DNA from: Intestinibaculum porci
GTDB taxonomy: Bacteria > Bacillota_I > Bacilli_A > Erysipelotrichales > Coprobacillaceae
Direction of reading: 5' to 3'
DNA: 64,000 nucleotides
NCBI RefSeq assembly: GCF_003925875.1
Contig: NZ_AP019309.1
Span: 1,240,001 to 1,304,000, forward strand
The notes below the pieces were generated by a model. The model had not been told where the DNA came from. It made no database searches and saw only the letters and a program-made list of their open reading frames with translations. Shown here piece after piece: positions 1 to 7,809 of this stretch (position 1 is the first letter of the stretch; the number at the start of each line of letters is the position of its first letter). A program made the translations under genes and the position numbers.

Positions 1-138
1 TTAATGAATGCGGATCAGATCTTAGTCCTTAATCATGGCAAGATTGCGGAAGTAGGCACGCATGAAGAGCTGTATAAACAAAATGGGATCTATAAAAAGA
101 TCTGTGATATTCAGAATATAGGAGGTCGCCATGCATAA
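1..138 (+). CDS. ABC transporter ATP-binding protein, C-terminal end (partial)
   Basis: Open from the first base in frame 1 and ending at the TAA at 136-138. The 45 visible residues (LMNADQILVLNHGKIAEVG, then THEEL and a short tail) match the end of an ABC exporter nucleotide-binding domain just after the H-loop. The stop overlaps the ATG of the next ABC gene by 8 bases, and its AGGAGG lies inside this gene, so the two are translationally coupled. I infer this is the first half of a heterodimeric exporter, the second half being the next gene. The rest lies outside the window. Confidence 0.85.
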   Translation, partial: LMNADQILVLNHGKIAEVGTHEELYKQNGIYKKICDIQNIGGRHA

Positions 139-1930
139 GAAAAGAAAATTCTTTGGTTTAGTGGATCTTTATCCTTATATCAGAAAATATACCAAGCTTA
201 TTATCATCATGGTGATCCTCGGTATTGGTTCATCCATCTTTGATAGTATTTATCCTTTGTTTAACCGTTATGCATTAAACCATTATATTGGGAAACATAC
301 CTTAGATACTTTGCCATACTTTATGGCGCTTTATATCATCATCTTAGTGATTCAGGTCATTGATAACTTTATCTCTACTTATATCTGTGCCAAAGTGGAA
401 TTAGGTATTGGCCGTGATTTAAAGAATGCCTCTTTTAATCATTTACAGACCTTATCATTCTCTTATTTCAATACCAACAATGTGGGTTATATCCATGCCA
501 GAGTGATGAGTGATACCGATCGTATCGGGACTTTTATGACCTGGCGAATTATGGACTTTGTCTGGAATGCCTCTTACATTGTGGCGGTCTTTATTGTCAT
601 GATGATGATCAATTGGAAGTTAGCCTGTCTGTTACTTATCTTATTGCCGATTGCTACTGTATTAATCAGTTTCTTTCAGCGTCGTCTGATTCACTTAAAC
701 AGACAAATACGAGAAATTAACTCTACAATTACGGGTGATTTTAATGAAGGCATTACTGGCGCGAAAACGATTAAAACCTTAGTCGTTGAAGATAAGATAG
801 CGCATGACTTTAGAAAAGATACCAAAGAGATGCGTCAGACCAGTATTCATGCCACCCATTATTCTGCATTATTTACTGCCTCTATTACCATTATGTCAGC
901 CATCGCTTTGGCTATTGTCTTAGATCGCGGCGGAATGCTCACAAAGCAGGGGTTAATGGCGATTGGGACCTTATCTGTCTTTATGACATATGCCCTTAAT
1001 ATGATTGAACCAATTCAGTATATCGTAGAAGTTTTTAGTGCTTTAATTCAGGTGCAAGCCAATATTGAACGTTTTATGACCTTAATGGAAACTGAAAGTG
1101 ATGTCAAAGATACGCCAGCTGTTATTGAAAAATATGGTGATACATTCCATCCTCACTATGAAAATTGGGAAGATCTTCATGGTGATGTCGAATTCAAAGA
1201 TGTCTCATTCAAATATCCCGATGGTGAGGAAATGGTTTTAGAACATTTCAATTTGAAAGTGCCGCAAGGGACGAATGTGGCGATTGTTGGAGAAACAGGG
1301 GCAGGCAAATCGACATTGGTCAACTTAGTCTGTCGTTTCTTTGAACCAATATCCGGGCAAATTCTTATTGACGGCAGAGATGCGAAAGAACGTTCACAGT
1401 TATGGCTGCATAGTCATTTAGGCTATGTCTTACAGACGCCGCATTTATTTTCCGGCAGTGTGCGTGATAACTTACGCTATGCTAAACCTGATGCCACGGA
1501 TGAAGACATCTGGAAAGCTATTGATTTAGTTTCTGCTCGTAGTGTTGTTGATCATATGGGACACGGTTTAGATAGTGAAGTGGGAGAAGGGGGAGATTTA
1601 CTCTCCACTGGTGAAAAACAGTTATTATCCTTTGCTCGTGCCATTCTGGCCAATCCAGCCATCTTAGTCTTAGATGAAGCCACTTCATCGATTGATACGG
1701 TTACCGAAAAAGCCATTCAGGATGCGATTCAAACCGTCATCAAAGGTCGTACATCCTTTATGATCGCCCATCGTTTATCAACGGTTGTTGATGCCGATGT
1801 CATTTTAGTCGTGCGTGATGGCAAGATTGTCGAACAAGGCAATCATCAAGGCTTAATGGCTCAAAAGGGTTACTATTATAAGCTTTATACCCGTCAGTAT
1901 GAAGACGATGCTACTATAAAGGCCTTATAA
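131..1930 (+). CDS. ABC transporter, fused permease/ATPase (heterodimeric exporter half)
   Basis: 599 aa, the usual size of a type IV ABC half-exporter. Residues 1 to about 320 carry about six hydrophobic membrane segments. The nucleotide-binding domain follows, with Walker A GETGAGKST near 387, an ABC signature variant (LSTGEKQ near 492), Walker B ILVLDEA near 515 and an H-loop AHRLS near 546. The signature departs from LSGGQ as in the LmrCD/YheHI-type subfamily, where the two halves are non-equivalent. It overlaps the preceding ABC gene by 8 bases and is followed by a TetR regulator, so a drug or lipid exporter under local control is likely. The substrate cannot be read from sequence. Confidence 0.9.
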   Translation: MHKKRKFFGLVDLYPYIRKYTKLIIIMVILGIGSSIFDSIYPLFNRYALNHYIGKHTLDTLPYFMALYIIILVIQVIDNFISTYICAKVELGIGRDLKNASFNHLQTLSFSYFNTNNVGYIHARVMSDTDRIGTFMTWRIMDFVWNASYIVAVFIVMMMINWKLACLLLILLPIATVLISFFQRRLIHLNRQIREINSTITGDFNEGITGAKTIKTLVVEDKIAHDFRKDTKEMRQTSIHATHYSALFTASITIMSAIALAIVLDRGGMLTKQGLMAIGTLSVFMTYALNMIEPIQYIVEVFSALIQVQANIERFMTLMETESDVKDTPAVIEKYGDTFHPHYENWEDLHGDVEFKDVSFKYPDGEEMVLEHFNLKVPQGTNVAIVGETGAGKSTLVNLVCRFFEPISGQILIDGRDAKERSQLWLHSHLGYVLQTPHLFSGSVRDNLRYAKPDATDEDIWKAIDLVSARSVVDHMGHGLDSEVGEGGDLLSTGEKQLLSFARAILANPAILVLDEATSSIDTVTEKAIQDAIQTVIKGRTSFMIAHRLSTVVDADVILVVRDGKIVEQGNHQGLMAQKGYYYKLYTRQYEDDATIKAL

Positions 1931-1958
1931 TGTGCTATACTAGGAGCGGTGATTAAAA

Positions 1959-2498
1959 ATGGATACAAGATATATATTTGCCGAAAGTATAAAAGACCTG
2001 ATGAATCATCAGGCTTTAGATAAAATCACAGTCAAAGATATTGTGAAACGTTCAGGGATGACCAGACAAACCTTTTATCGTCATTTCAAAGATAAATATG
2101 ATTTAGTCAACTGGTATTTTGAACGTTTAGCTGATAAGTCCTTTCTGCAGATTGGGGCTTCAGAAACGCTCTATGAAGGTCTGACTAAGAAGTTCTCCTT
2201 CTTATTGCATGATCAGGTCTTCTTTACCGAAGCTTTTAAATCTAAGGATTATAACAATGTCGAAAACTATGATTATAAATGTATTTATGAATTCTATAAG
2301 GGTATTATTGAAAAGAAATTACAATCTCCGATCCCTCAGGATATCGATTTCCTTTTACAAATGTACTGTCATGGTTCTATTACCATGACGGTCGAATGGG
2401 CTGTTTCCGGCATGACCACTTCACCGGAAGTGATGGCCAAACAGTTAATCGAAGCCTTACCTCCGAAACTAGCTTATTATTTAAAGGATCTCAATTAA
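1959..2498 (+). CDS. TetR/AcrR-family transcriptional regulator
   Basis: 179 aa. The N-terminal helix-turn-helix is clear: VKDIVKRSGMTRQTFYRHF at about residues 24-42, the standard TetR DNA-recognition block. The C-terminal part resembles the ligand domain of the DhaS-like TetR subgroup. ATG 1959 follows AGGAGCGGTG with good spacing, 28 bases after the ABC gene, so it is probably co-transcribed with the exporter and may autoregulate that operon. The inducer is unknown. A strong terminator follows directly. Confidence 0.88.
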   Translation: MDTRYIFAESIKDLMNHQALDKITVKDIVKRSGMTRQTFYRHFKDKYDLVNWYFERLADKSFLQIGASETLYEGLTKKFSFLLHDQVFFTEAFKSKDYNNVENYDYKCIYEFYKGIIEKKLQSPIPQDIDFLLQMYCHGSITMTVEWAVSGMTTSPEVMAKQLIEALPPKLAYYLKDLN

Positions 2499-2524
2499 CG
2501 TTAGGTGCTGCCTAACGTTTTTTT
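2497..2524 (+). terminator. Rho-independent terminator after ABC/TetR operon
   Basis: Arms AACGTTAGG (2497-2505) and CCTAACGTT (2511-2519) close a 5-base loop and run into a T tract at 2518-2524. Confidence 0.9.
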
Positions 2525-2542
2525 GCGTTTGTTTGGCTTTTA

Positions 2543-2571
2543 TTGTTTGTGGAGAAGCCATCTTGTACAAT
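2543..2571 (+). promoter_or_regulatory. Sigma-A promoter for the CAP-domain gene
   Basis: -35 TTGTTT at 2543-2548, 17-base spacer, -10 TACAAT at 2566-2571. It is followed by the AAAGAGGTG ribosome binding site of the gene starting at 2592. Read by eye. Confidence 0.65.
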
Positions 2572-2591
2572 AAAAGAAAGAGGTGAAGAGG

Positions 2592-4304
2592 ATGAAGAAA
2601 GTACTAACAATACTTATGAGTATGATGCTTGTGATGGGTATTTCATCACCAAAAGTAAAAGCCGCTATGACTACGCCAAGTGAAGAAGAGATTATTCAAG
2701 AATTGAAGACTCATTATGTGCATCATGGGAAAGAGACGACGTATACGCAGGATTATACGAAAAAGGATACAAAAACAACTTACACCCTAGCCGATATTGG
2801 TCAGCTTTCTGATGATACAAAAAATAACGCACTTACATATCTCAATAATTATCGCTATATTACGGGCTTGCCGCAGGTTGGCTATAATAGTCAATTAGAT
2901 CAAAGCACACAGGCTGGTGTGTATCTGAACTATTTAAGTGATTCCTTATCCCACATGCCTGCTCAAAGTAGTGTGATGAGCCGAGAACTCTATGAAGCGG
3001 GAACGGATGGCACAACATCTTGTAATTTAGCAGCTGGTACGCTTTTAACGGGTTCAGTTTATATCTGGCTGGATGATTCTGACGATTCGAATATTAATGA
3101 TCTTGGTCATCGGCGCTGGTTATTAAATCCTACGCTTAAGAATGTGGCTTTTGGCGCTGCTGGGGGAATTTCAGCTGTAAACGTGATGGATTATGATCGG
3201 AAAGCACAAAAGCAGGATTATGCCTATCCACCGCGAGAAATGCCAATTGAATTATGGGGTGGTGATTATTGTGCTTGGAATTATAGTTTTGCGGATGAAA
3301 TCGATGATAATATTGCCGTCACTTTAACAAGGAAGACATCAGGTGCTCATTTACCACCGGAAACATGGACTTTCAGTAAGACATCTGATCAGAATGATCC
3401 CCATTCCGGAAAATTTGTAATAAATCATGAAACGTATGGTCATGAAGATGCCGTGATCTTTAGACCAAATAATATCAAGTATTCATCTGGAGATGTTTTT
3501 CATGTTTCGATTAGCGGCAGTCGCTCGGTTGAATATGATGTGCATTTTTTTGATGGTTATCGCGCAGATTCTATTATTCTTAATACCCATAATATAACGT
3601 TGAAGAAAGGCGATAATACCGAGCTTAAGGTGACAAATATACCGGAAAACAGCTCTGAGGATGCTTATGTCTGGAGCTCTTCTAATGATCAGATTGCCTA
3701 TTATGATCAAGGGACAGTTTATGCGACAGGTTACGGTCAGGCTACATTAACATGTCAAACCCACTATGGGTTAACCGCAACTTGTCAGGTGACGGTTATT
3801 AATCCAAAGGATTGCCCTCACAATAAAGACAAGTGGGAGATTATCACCGATGCAACTTGTACTAGAGCAGGGAAGAAAGAAAAGAATTGTTCCATTTGCG
3901 GTGCCCATTTGACAAAAAAGATTCCACCAACAGGTCATAAATGGAGCAAAGCATACATTATCAAAAAAGCTACAAAGAAACATAAAGGGAAAAAGCTTTA
4001 TTATTGTGAAAACTGCTTTAAGAAACGCTATGTAACGTATGCATTAAGTGAACTCACAATTAAGGCAAAGATGCAAAAGAAGGGAAAAGTGATAGTATCC
4101 TGGACAAAACAGAAAGGGATCAAAAAGTACCGTTTAGCGTATCGTATCAAAGGGACTAAAAAGTGGTCTTATAAGATGATTAAAGGGAATACCTATACCT
4201 TTAAGAAACTGAAAGCAAAAACTTATAGTTTTAAAGTGCAAACGGTTAACGGTAAGAAGAAGGGACGCTGGTCATCGTCTCTAAGTGTTAAAATAAAAGG
4301 ATGA
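2592..4304 (+). CDS. Secreted CAP-domain protein with Ig-like and fibronectin-like C-terminus
   Basis: 570 aa. I chose ATG 2592 rather than GTG 2583 because the GTG is part of the AAAGAGGTG ribosome binding site. An N-terminal signal peptide ends around KVKAA. Residues about 75-215 are a CAP/SCP domain (NALTYLNNYRYITG, SLSHMPA, DLGHRRWLLNP). Residues about 325-403 look like a bacterial Ig-like (BIG2) domain. Two CxxC-type pairs (NCSICG, YYCENC) follow, then a lysine-rich fibronectin-III-like end without an LPXTG anchor. CAP domains occur in many secreted proteins of unknown activity. Probably exported and wall-associated by charge; its biochemical role is not evident. Confidence 0.85.
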   Translation: MKKVLTILMSMMLVMGISSPKVKAAMTTPSEEEIIQELKTHYVHHGKETTYTQDYTKKDTKTTYTLADIGQLSDDTKNNALTYLNNYRYITGLPQVGYNSQLDQSTQAGVYLNYLSDSLSHMPAQSSVMSRELYEAGTDGTTSCNLAAGTLLTGSVYIWLDDSDDSNINDLGHRRWLLNPTLKNVAFGAAGGISAVNVMDYDRKAQKQDYAYPPREMPIELWGGDYCAWNYSFADEIDDNIAVTLTRKTSGAHLPPETWTFSKTSDQNDPHSGKFVINHETYGHEDAVIFRPNNIKYSSGDVFHVSISGSRSVEYDVHFFDGYRADSIILNTHNITLKKGDNTELKVTNIPENSSEDAYVWSSSNDQIAYYDQGTVYATGYGQATLTCQTHYGLTATCQVTVINPKDCPHNKDKWEIITDATCTRAGKKEKNCSICGAHLTKKIPPTGHKWSKAYIIKKATKKHKGKKLYYCENCFKKRYVTYALSELTIKAKMQKKGKVIVSWTKQKGIKKYRLAYRIKGTKKWSYKMIKGNTYTFKKLKAKTYSFKVQTVNGKKKGRWSSSLSVKIKG

Positions 4305-4338
4305 AAGCAGGAAGCAAAATAAGCTTCCTGTTTTCATC
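4300..4338. terminator. Bidirectional terminator between convergent secreted-protein genes
   Basis: A 16-bp stem (4300-4315 with 4323-4338, one G-T pair) overlaps the stop codon of the CAP gene and lies just beyond the end of the minus-strand gene. The A-rich and T-rich flanks serve both directions. Confidence 0.8.
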
Positions 4339-4725
4339 CTAAAAAGCTAAATGCATGATGCTGTAAGGACAAGGGGAATGATAGATCAGATTGAAGCCGG
4401 TAAACTTAACGTAAGCACCAGGGTAATATCTTTTGACTTTCTTTAAAGAGCGCCGTGCCTGTGCTTTGTTTGGGTATCTGTTGATCGAAATAGCGTAGTA
4501 GTGTTCAACATTAAGATTGGACCAGTCGTTTGTTTGATAAATGCGCGCTTTCTTGAAGCCACGGGCTTTCACCTTTCTTAACTCAGACAAAGCCACTTTT
4601 TTACTCTTCGAAGCGGATACCCATACCCCATAAAATGATTCGTGAGAAGACTGTGCTCTGACTTTCCCTAAACTTAAACATCCCATCATCAATAGACATG
4701 TGATACAAATTATTATTTTCCTCAT
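4339..4725 (-). CDS. Small secreted SPOR-like protein
   Basis: 128 aa on the minus strand with an AGGAGGAG ribosome binding site. The N-terminus is a signal peptide (MRKIIICITCLLMMG) with a possible lipobox cysteine at GCLS. The rest looks like one SPOR fold: FYGVWVSASKSKKVALSEL, then a second half YYAISINRYPNKAQARRSL ending in AYVKFTG, the pseudo-repeat pattern of that peptidoglycan-binding domain. The call rests on pattern, not a search. It likely acts at the cell wall. A TATAAT-like -10 lies about 25 bases upstream of the start. Confidence 0.6.
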   Translation of the reverse strand: MRKIIICITCLLMMGCLSLGKVRAQSSHESFYGVWVSASKSKKVALSELRKVKARGFKKARIYQTNDWSNLNVEHYYAISINRYPNKAQARRSLKKVKRYYPGAYVKFTGFNLIYHSPCPYSIMHLAF

Positions 4726-4791
4726 AATTCTCCTCCTGTTATTTTTATTATACGCTTATTGCGATCAGGAATATATGAAATTCATTTCATA

Positions 4792-4822
4792 TAAAAAAAT
4801 CGGTTTACTCACGTAAACCGAT
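4792..4822 (-). terminator. Terminator of the gldA-like gene (minus strand)
   Basis: Perfect 10-bp stem ATCGGTTTAC (4799-4808) / GTAAACCGAT (4813-4822), loop of 4, with an A tract at 4792-4798 that reads as a T tail on the minus strand. A second 9-bp inverted repeat (TATATGAAA/TTTCATATA) sits just beyond, near 4773-4794. Confidence 0.9.
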
Positions 4823-4828
4823 CATTGC

Positions 4829-5920
4829 TTATTTCTTAACAGCTTTGCCTAAAGCATCCGCAGCTACAATGGCTGCATATAATTCATCAGGTGTCACATC
4901 ACCAGCTAAGTTATGGATGGTTTCTCCGGGAACGCAGGCATTCTTAGCGATGGTTTCAATCTGCTCTTTCGTAGTGATCCCTAATTCCTCTAAGGTAACT
5001 GGTAAGCCAACTTCTAAGCAGAAGCCCTGGACATCTTCAAATTCTTCTTTAGTAGCACCTTCAAGAATTAATTGCACAAGTGTACCGAAGGCAACACAGT
5101 TACCGTGTGGAGCACTATGGCCACCTAAAGAAGTTAACCCATTATAGAAGGAATGTGCTGCCGCGCAGTTAACATTATCAGCGCCGACCCCAGACATATA
5201 AACATTCGCTTCAACGATGGCTTCTAAAGCTGGAGTAACGACGTTGTTTTCACAAGCGACAATCGCCTGTTTACCATAGTTACGTAATGTTTTGTAACAT
5301 TCTTTCGCAATCGCCATACCAACACGGGTAATACCAGTGCCTTCTAGAGAAGGAGACTCGGTCTGAATAGAAGCGCGACCTTCGAAGTAAGTGCCTAAGG
5401 CATCACCTAAACCAGCAACTAAGAAACGTACGGGAGCGTTAGCGATGACCTGGGTATCAACTAAAACAGCATCTGGGTTGGTGGGATAAAATAAATATTT
5501 GTCAAAGCTGCCATCATCATTATAAATAACGGATAAACCGGTACATGGTGCATCCGTCGCTGCAACGGTAGGAATGATCACCACATGCGTGTGAGTGTAG
5601 AAGGCGGTGGCTTTAGCGGTATCTACAGCGCTTCCGCCGCCCACGCCGACAACGGTATCGATGTGTTCATCTTCGACGATCTTCTGGAATTTTGCAACTT
5701 CTCCTTTGGAAGAAATGCCGCCAAAGACTTCATAATGACGAAAATCTTCTTCGTTGCCAAAGCTTTCTTCAATACCATTATGGCATGCTTTATACCCACT
5801 GTTAGAACATATAAATAACCAGCGTTTGCCCATGTAGTTCATTTCTTCATAGAAATGTTTAACGGCATCCTTTCCTTGTACATATTTGAGCGGTTCTCTC
5901 ATAGCTCTTAATCTTTTCAT
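4829..5920 (-). CDS. gldA: Glycerol dehydrogenase-like iron/zinc-type alcohol dehydrogenase
   Basis: 363 aa from ATG 5920, chosen over an in-frame TTG at 5926 because AGAGGG is correctly spaced from the ATG. The NAD-binding loop GVGGGSAVDTAKA is at about residues 95-107, and metal-site histidines lie in AAAHSFYNG and GHSAPHGNCVAFG, matching the GldA branch of family III alcohol dehydrogenases. The expected reaction is NAD-linked interconversion of glycerol and dihydroxyacetone, in the cytosol. It is divergent from a FucO-like dehydrogenase. A perfect cre match inside its promoter predicts CcpA repression. Substrate could differ within this subfamily. Confidence 0.82.
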   Translation of the reverse strand: MKRLRAMREPLKYVQGKDAVKHFYEEMNYMGKRWLFICSNSGYKACHNGIEESFGNEEDFRHYEVFGGISSKGEVAKFQKIVEDEHIDTVVGVGGGSAVDTAKATAFYTHTHVVIIPTVAATDAPCTGLSVIYNDDGSFDKYLFYPTNPDAVLVDTQVIANAPVRFLVAGLGDALGTYFEGRASIQTESPSLEGTGITRVGMAIAKECYKTLRNYGKQAIVACENNVVTPALEAIVEANVYMSGVGADNVNCAAAHSFYNGLTSLGGHSAPHGNCVAFGTLVQLILEGATKEEFEDVQGFCLEVGLPVTLEELGITTKEQIETIAKNACVPGETIHNLAGDVTPDELYAAIVAADALGKAVKK

Positions 5921-5953
5921 TATCAAAACCCTCTTTCTAAGTAATCTATACTT

Positions 5954-5983
5954 ATTATAGTATGCGCTTACATGTCATGTCAA
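5954..5983 (-). promoter_or_regulatory. Promoter of the gldA-like gene
   Basis: On the minus strand: -35 TTGACA (5978-5983), 18-base spacer, -10 TATAAT (5954-5959). Both hexamers match the sigma-A consensus exactly. A cre site occupies most of the spacer. Confidence 0.8.
5959..5973 (-). promoter_or_regulatory. cre site (CcpA operator) in the gldA promoter spacer
   Basis: Minus-strand ATGTAAGCGCATACT fits every fixed position of the Bacillus cre consensus WTGNAANCGNWNNCW. It lies between -35 and -10, where CcpA binding would block RNA polymerase. Confidence 0.7.
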
Positions 5984-6047
5984 ATAAACATGATTTTGTT
6001 TCTATCTATGAAAAAAGCTTTACATTTTATGAAAGACTATTATTTCA

Positions 6048-6077
6048 CAAAGTGACACTTTGACAATTGTGTCACTT
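6048..6077. promoter_or_regulatory. Nested palindromic operator upstream of the fucO-like gene
   Basis: Two overlapping perfect dyads: CAAAGTG-A-CACTTTG at 6048-6062, and AAGTGACAC (6050-6058) with GTGTCACTT (6069-6077). The second dyad touches the -35 hexamer of the plus-strand promoter. They do not match the Rex consensus. The binding protein is unknown. Confidence 0.6.
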
Positions 6078-6104
6078 GAAAGCAAGTAAGCGCTTCGTTA
6101 AAAT
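6076..6104 (+). promoter_or_regulatory. Promoter of the fucO-like gene, with a cre-like site
   Basis: -35 TTGAAA (6076-6081), 17-base spacer, -10 TAAAAT (6099-6104). The spacer contains AAGTAAGCGCTTCGT, a cre-like sequence with two mismatches, so both divergent genes may respond to CcpA. Confidence 0.6.
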
Positions 6105-6140
6105 AATGAATGTGAAAAGAAGAACAAAGGAGAGTTAATT

Positions 6141-7295
6141 ATGGCAAATAGAATTGTATTAAACACTGTATCTTATCATGGTAAAGGAGCCATTGAAGAA
6201 ATTCCTAATATTATTAAAACAGCAGGATACAAGAAAATCTTTGTATCAACAGATAAAGGGTTAGTAAAATTTGGTGTCGCTACAAAAGTGACTGACTTAT
6301 TAGAAAAGAATGGCATTGATTATGCTTTATTCTCAGATGTTAAACCAAACCCAACAATTGAAAACGTTCAGGCTGGGGTAAAAGCATTCAAAGAAGCGGA
6401 CGCTGATGCCATTGTAGCAATTGGTGGCGGATCTGCTCAGGATACTGCTAAAGCTATTGGTATTATTATCGCGAACCCAGAATTCGCTGATGTTCGTTCA
6501 TTGGAAGGGGTAGCCCCAACAAAGAATCATGCCGTTCCAACAATCGCCGTTGCTACAACCGCCGGAACAGCTGCCGAAGTCACGATCAACTACGTTATTA
6601 CTGATGTAGAAAAACAGCGTAAATTCGTTTGTGTTGATGAACATGATATCCCAATGTATGCGGTTATCGACCCAGATATGATGATGAGTATGCCAGAAGC
6701 ATTAACCGCATCAACGGGTATGGATGCTTTAACCCATGCGATTGAAGGTTATACAACCAAAGCAGCTTGGGAAATGACTGATATGTTCCACTTAGAAGCG
6801 ATCAAATTGATTTCTCATAACTTACGTCAGGCTTGCAAGAAAGATCCAAAAGCGAAAGAAGCTATGGCTTTAGGTCAGTATATTGCCGGGATGGGCTTCT
6901 CTAACGTTGGTTTAGGAATTGCACATTCCATCGCGCATACATTCTCAGCGCATTATGACACACCTCATGGTGTTGCATGTGCGATCATGTTACCAGTGAT
7001 CATGGAATGGAACCAGGAATACACTGGCGAACGTTTCAGAGAAATCGCTCGTGCCATGGGTGTTGAAGGCGTTGATGCGATGAGCCAGGAAGAATATCGT
7101 AAAGCTGCCATCGATGCTGTTAAACAGTTAGGTAAAGATGTTGGTATCCCTGAATATGTCGAAGGATTAAAAGAAGAAGATATCCCTCAGTTAGCTAAGG
7201 ATGCGGCTGCTGATGCATGTGCGCCAGGTAACCCAAGAGATACTTCATTACCTGAATTCGAAGCCTTAATCAGAAAGGTTATGAAACCAGAATAA
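6141..7295 (+). CDS. fucO: Iron-containing alcohol dehydrogenase, lactaldehyde reductase type
   Basis: 384 aa, the usual FucO length. It closely follows the E. coli FucO pattern: start MANRIVLN, NAD loop AIGGGSAQDTAKAIG near residues 94-108, ADVRSLEG, TTAGTAAEVTINYVITD, metal-site residues in DALTHAIEG and HSIAHTFSAHYDTPHGVA, and the ending ACAPGNPRDTSLPE. Expected reaction: NADH-linked reduction of L-lactaldehyde to propane-1,2-diol, or of another short aldehyde; Fe(II) is the usual cofactor. No fucose or rhamnose genes are in view, so it may instead serve in redox balance. AAGGAG precedes the ATG. Confidence 0.85.
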   Translation: MANRIVLNTVSYHGKGAIEEIPNIIKTAGYKKIFVSTDKGLVKFGVATKVTDLLEKNGIDYALFSDVKPNPTIENVQAGVKAFKEADADAIVAIGGGSAQDTAKAIGIIIANPEFADVRSLEGVAPTKNHAVPTIAVATTAGTAAEVTINYVITDVEKQRKFVCVDEHDIPMYAVIDPDMMMSMPEALTASTGMDALTHAIEGYTTKAAWEMTDMFHLEAIKLISHNLRQACKKDPKAKEAMALGQYIAGMGFSNVGLGIAHSIAHTFSAHYDTPHGVACAIMLPVIMEWNQEYTGERFREIARAMGVEGVDAMSQEEYRKAAIDAVKQLGKDVGIPEYVEGLKEEDIPQLAKDAAADACAPGNPRDTSLPEFEALIRKVMKPE

Positions 7296-7303
7296 TCAAG
7301 ATT

Positions 7304-7331
7304 AATCAGAGCCCACCGCTCTGATTTTTTT
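7304..7331 (+). terminator. Terminator after the fucO-like gene
   Basis: Arms AATCAGAGC (7304-7312) and GCTCTGATT (7318-7326), loop of 5, followed by a T tract to 7331. Confidence 0.9.
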
Positions 7332-7341
7332 CTATGTTTGC

Positions 7342-7509
7342 ATGAGAAAGATTGATGATGTGATTGTGAGGACTGGCAGTATGAGTGGTTTTGATCGAGA
7401 TGATCTACCACATTATTTAAACCTGTGTTGCTTTATGTTTAATCCACCTCACGAAAAGCTGGAGAAGATAGAAAAGCTTCTAGAGAGCGATTATATTAAA
7501 GGGTTTTAA
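7342..7509 (+). CDS. Short uncharacterised ORF, possibly a gene remnant
   Basis: 55 codons from ATG 7342 to TAA 7507-7509. The translation has a plausible globular composition (FDRDDLPHYLNLCCFMFNP, then an amphipathic helix EKLEKIEKLLESD). There is no ribosome binding site and the ATG sits directly behind a terminator. I do not recognise it. It may be the C-terminal scrap of a lost gene, because the rest of the 7332-7746 gap holds only hairpins and the next promoter. Confidence 0.25.
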   Translation: MRKIDDVIVRTGSMSGFDRDDLPHYLNLCCFMFNPPHEKLEKIEKLLESDYIKGF

Positions 7510-7544
7510 AAGCATCACCAGCACCACTGTGCAAATGATGCTTT
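7509..7544. repeat. Hairpin in the 7.3-7.8 kb intergenic region
   Basis: AAAGCATCA (7509-7517) pairs with TGATGCTTT (7536-7544) across an 18-base loop. No T tract follows on the plus strand. Function unknown; it could be a weak terminator for the small ORF that ends here. Confidence 0.4.
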
Positions 7545-7613
7545 AAAAACTTTGAGAAATAAGGAAGTATATGCAGTCAAATGCATAAATAATTTAAAAA
7601 TTTATTTATGATT

Positions 7614-7683
7614 TTTAGGAAATAATAGTGAAGATGAATGCGAATTTTGATTATCAATAAGCTTCATTATTAGATTTCCTAAA
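7614..7683. repeat. Imperfect 70-bp inverted repeat upstream of the CorC-like gene
   Basis: TTTAGGAAAT followed by AATAGTGAAG (7614-7633) is mirrored by CTTCATTATT...ATTTCCTAAA (7661-7683), with a 2-base bulge and one mismatch. It ends about 27 bases before the promoter of the next gene. It could be a regulatory hairpin or a small decayed mobile element. Confidence 0.45.
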
Positions 7684-7709
7684 TATAAAAAGAGAGAAGG
7701 AGATTTTTA

Positions 7710-7738
7710 TTTACGAAAGGGCGGTTTTGCTCTATACT
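7710..7738 (+). promoter_or_regulatory. Promoter of the CorC-like gene
   Basis: -35 TTTACG (7710-7715), 17-base spacer, -10 TATACT (7733-7738). Confidence 0.55.
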
Positions 7739-7809
7739 AGGCTTGTATGTTTATATGCTTCACAAGGCATATCAAAGGAAATTTGAATTATAAGGAGTAT
7801 GAATACCAA

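Noticed and set aside
6048-6077. Rex operator in front of the fucO-like gene
   Set aside because: The half-sites AAGTGACAC/GTGTCACTT do not match TTGTTAAnnnnTTAACAA.
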